This document shows, in pieces, positions 62,963-64,000 of a DNA stretch of 64,000 nucleotides (its first letter is position 1; every line of letters starts with the position of its first letter). The position numbers and the translations under genes were made by a program. Under the pieces are notes generated by a model. The model saw only the letters and a list, made by a program, of their open reading frames with translations, was not told where the DNA came from and ran no database searches. Source of the DNA: Salinimicrobium sp. TH3. GTDB taxonomy: Bacteria; Bacteroidota; Bacteroidia; Flavobacteriales; Flavobacteriaceae. The stretch lies in NCBI RefSeq assembly GCF_026676115.1, contig NZ_JAPONB010000008.1, positions 1 through 64,000 of the forward strand. Reading direction: 5' to 3'.

Positions 62963-63375
62963 ATTATTAAGTGTTGTGTGGTCTCTTAAAATACGATTTT
63001 AGAAAAAGAGCCAGGTACCAAGACTTTTACAGGTTGAACTAATTATAAAAAACTAAACACTTACTGCCTACTTCACTCTGCCCACTGCCTACCGAAATTC
63101 CCTTATCATTCAGATCGATCGGCAGCGAAGTGAAGAATCTCTTTTGAAGTACGAGATTAGAAGTACGAAATACGACCGACGAATTACAAAGTACCGCCTG
63201 TCATTCAGAACGAGATTTATTAGTATTCTTCATGGAACGGTTTTGCATCCAAAAGATAAACAGAGGACATGACATAACCTGACTTTGCAAAAAGTCAGAA
63301 GACGACATTGGAGGCAGAATTGCTTCTCTTTTACCGGCAGAAAAAAAGCTTTTTTGAAGTCTTTGGAATCATAAT
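62963..63375. other. Intergenic region with dispersed repeats
   Basis: About 410 bp without a gene. It contains a third, diverged CTGCC-type copy (63060-63092), two ATCATTCAG/GTCATTCAG-type REP-like stretches (from about 63106 and 63199), and several GTACGA motifs (63148-63175). Confidence 0.6.
63060..63092. repeat. Dispersed CTGCC-type repeat, copy 3 (diverged)
   Basis: CTTACTGCCTACTTCACTCT and CTGCCCACTGCCTACC follow the same order as copies at 62277 and 62448, with mismatches. Confidence 0.6.
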
Positions 63376-64000
63376 TTAAACCCAGTCCTCAGCCAAAATC
63401 CTTTCCTGCTTTTCCAGCTGTTGTACTACTACTCCAAGTTCGTTGATGATATTCTCTCCTTTGTCCTTATTGTACCAAATTTGCAGCAGGGTTTTAAACT
63501 GGGCGTCGATCTTGCCGAATTTCTCTTTATAGTCGGTCACTAGTTTAGTAGCTGCAGCCGTTCGTGGTCCCCAGGTGGCCATCACCTCCAGGTTGGGATT
63601 CATTATAATGAGCTTTGGAATGGAGCGGGTGCCATTGGTAAGGAAATGGTCCATTAGTTCCGGATACTCATCTCTCAAAACGACCCTGAGCTCAATATTT
63701 TCTGAAGCCTCTGCAAGTTTGTTGAGCACCGGCAGCGTTTGGGCCGCGTCTCCACACCAGGATTCGGTAATGAGCAGCCAGATCTGTTTAACTCCAACAC
63801 CTTTAAAAAGGGAGGTTTCGGTTTCCGAAAGCTGAATGGTCTTATTCAGCCGCAGGGAGCGTTTATAGTTCAGAGCAGTAAATTCAACCCGGTCCTGATC
63901 AATTTCTCCAGAAGTGCTTTCGGTAAGCACCAGCTTTTTCATCAGGTCCATATATTCCGTGTAGGTCATGGAGCCTTCCAGACCTTGAGCCAGTTTTTCT
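63376..64000 (-). CDS. Thioredoxin-family protein (5' end beyond window)
   Basis: A thioredoxin-fold protein with LLITESWCGDAAQTLPVLNKLAE, in which WCGDAAQ replaces the usual WCGPC, so only one cysteine of the redox motif is present. NPNLEVMATWGPRTAA contains the cis-Pro-equivalent region. An ATG exists at 63969, but the frame remains open to the window edge and reads KLAQGLEGS before MTYTEYMDLM. Homologues usually have such residues before the SMTYxEY motif, so the real start is probably outside the window. The C-terminus is complete. Function is unknown; a dithiol role is unlikely with one Cys. Confidence 0.8.
   Translation of the reverse strand, partial: EKLAQGLEGSMTYTEYMDLMKKLVLTESTSGEIDQDRVEFTALNYKRSLRLNKTIQLSETETSLFKGVGVKQIWLLITESWCGDAAQTLPVLNKLAEASENIELRVVLRDEYPELMDHFLTNGTRSIPKLIIMNPNLEVMATWGPRTAAATKLVTDYKEKFGKIDAQFKTLLQIWYNKDKGENIINELGVVVQQLEKQERILAEDWV

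Overview
The window reads as chromosomal DNA of a marine-type Flavobacteriaceae member (Bacteroidota). The evidence is the SusC/SusD pair, a SusR-like hybrid two-component sensor, a UpxY/NusG-like antiterminator heading a polysaccharide operon, CarboxypepD_reg/TonB outer-membrane proteins, DUF4082 modules, A/T-rich intergenic DNA and TTTG/TAnnTTTG-like promoters. The genus (Gramella, Salegentibacter, Salinimicrobium or Zunongwangia type) cannot be fixed from sequence alone. I saw no tRNA, rRNA, CRISPR array, transposase or phage gene.

Layout. (1) 1-6219, minus: the N-terminal 2073 codons of a giant secreted mosaic protein. It carries a GATase-like and a deacetylase-like region, two DUF4082 modules, an N,N-dimethylformamidase-beta-like module and Ig-like repeats, ending in near-identical 288-bp tandem repeats that run off the left edge. 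(2) 6543-35614, minus: a 27-gene exopolysaccharide/capsule/O-antigen operon. A UpxY-like antiterminator is its first gene and a long AT-rich leader lies upstream. It holds nucleotide-sugar genes (UDP-glucose dehydrogenase, mannose-1-phosphate guanylyltransferase, two GMD-type dehydratases, GDP-fucose synthase), an amino-sugar block (Gfo/Idh/MocA oxidoreductase, acyltransferases, two DegT aminotransferases, an epimerase), seven cytosolic-type glycosyltransferases, a Wzx flippase, a Wzy/ligase-like protein, an AsnB-like amidotransferase and an L-2-hydroxyglutarate oxidase. Inside it sits an ArnC/ArnE/ArnT-like trio. No Wza/Wzc or initiating phosphoglycosyltransferase is present. (3) 35615-37536: a gene-poor gap with decayed coding traces. 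(4) 37537-46295: a cation/proton antiporter, a TonB-type outer-membrane protein divergent from a LytS/LytTR two-component pair, a class C beta-lactamase-like serine hydrolase and a DUF481 protein. A 21-bp-period direct repeat lies in the divergent promoter region, and a ~116-bp intergenic duplication flanks the block. (5) 46361-61954: a fructan (levan/inulin) utilisation locus with fructokinase, MFS sugar porter, two GH32 lipoproteins, SusD, SusC, a divergent hybrid sensor with a LacI-type periplasmic domain, and a DUF4960-like surface lipoprotein. (6) 61955-64000: an SRPBCC protein and a thioredoxin-family protein cut by the right edge, separated by degenerate intergenic repeats.

How it works together. 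The EPS operon should make nucleotide sugars, assemble repeat units on a lipid carrier, flip them and polymerise them; the ArnC/ArnE/ArnT-like trio probably adds an amino-sugar branch on the periplasmic side. The fructan locus should bind and cut fructan at the surface, import products through SusCD, release fructose with GH32 enzymes, import it by the MFS porter and phosphorylate it with the PfkB kinase. The hybrid sensor probably responds to fructose or a fructo-oligosaccharide.

The most promising leads are: the polyprenyl-sugar trio wrapped around a diamino-sugar pathway; LhgO as a possible cofactor-recycling partner of the Gfo/Idh/MocA enzyme; a GH32 whose nucleophile Asp is Glu; a candidate LytTR operator; and a dispersed repeat that supplies the C-terminus of a coding sequence.
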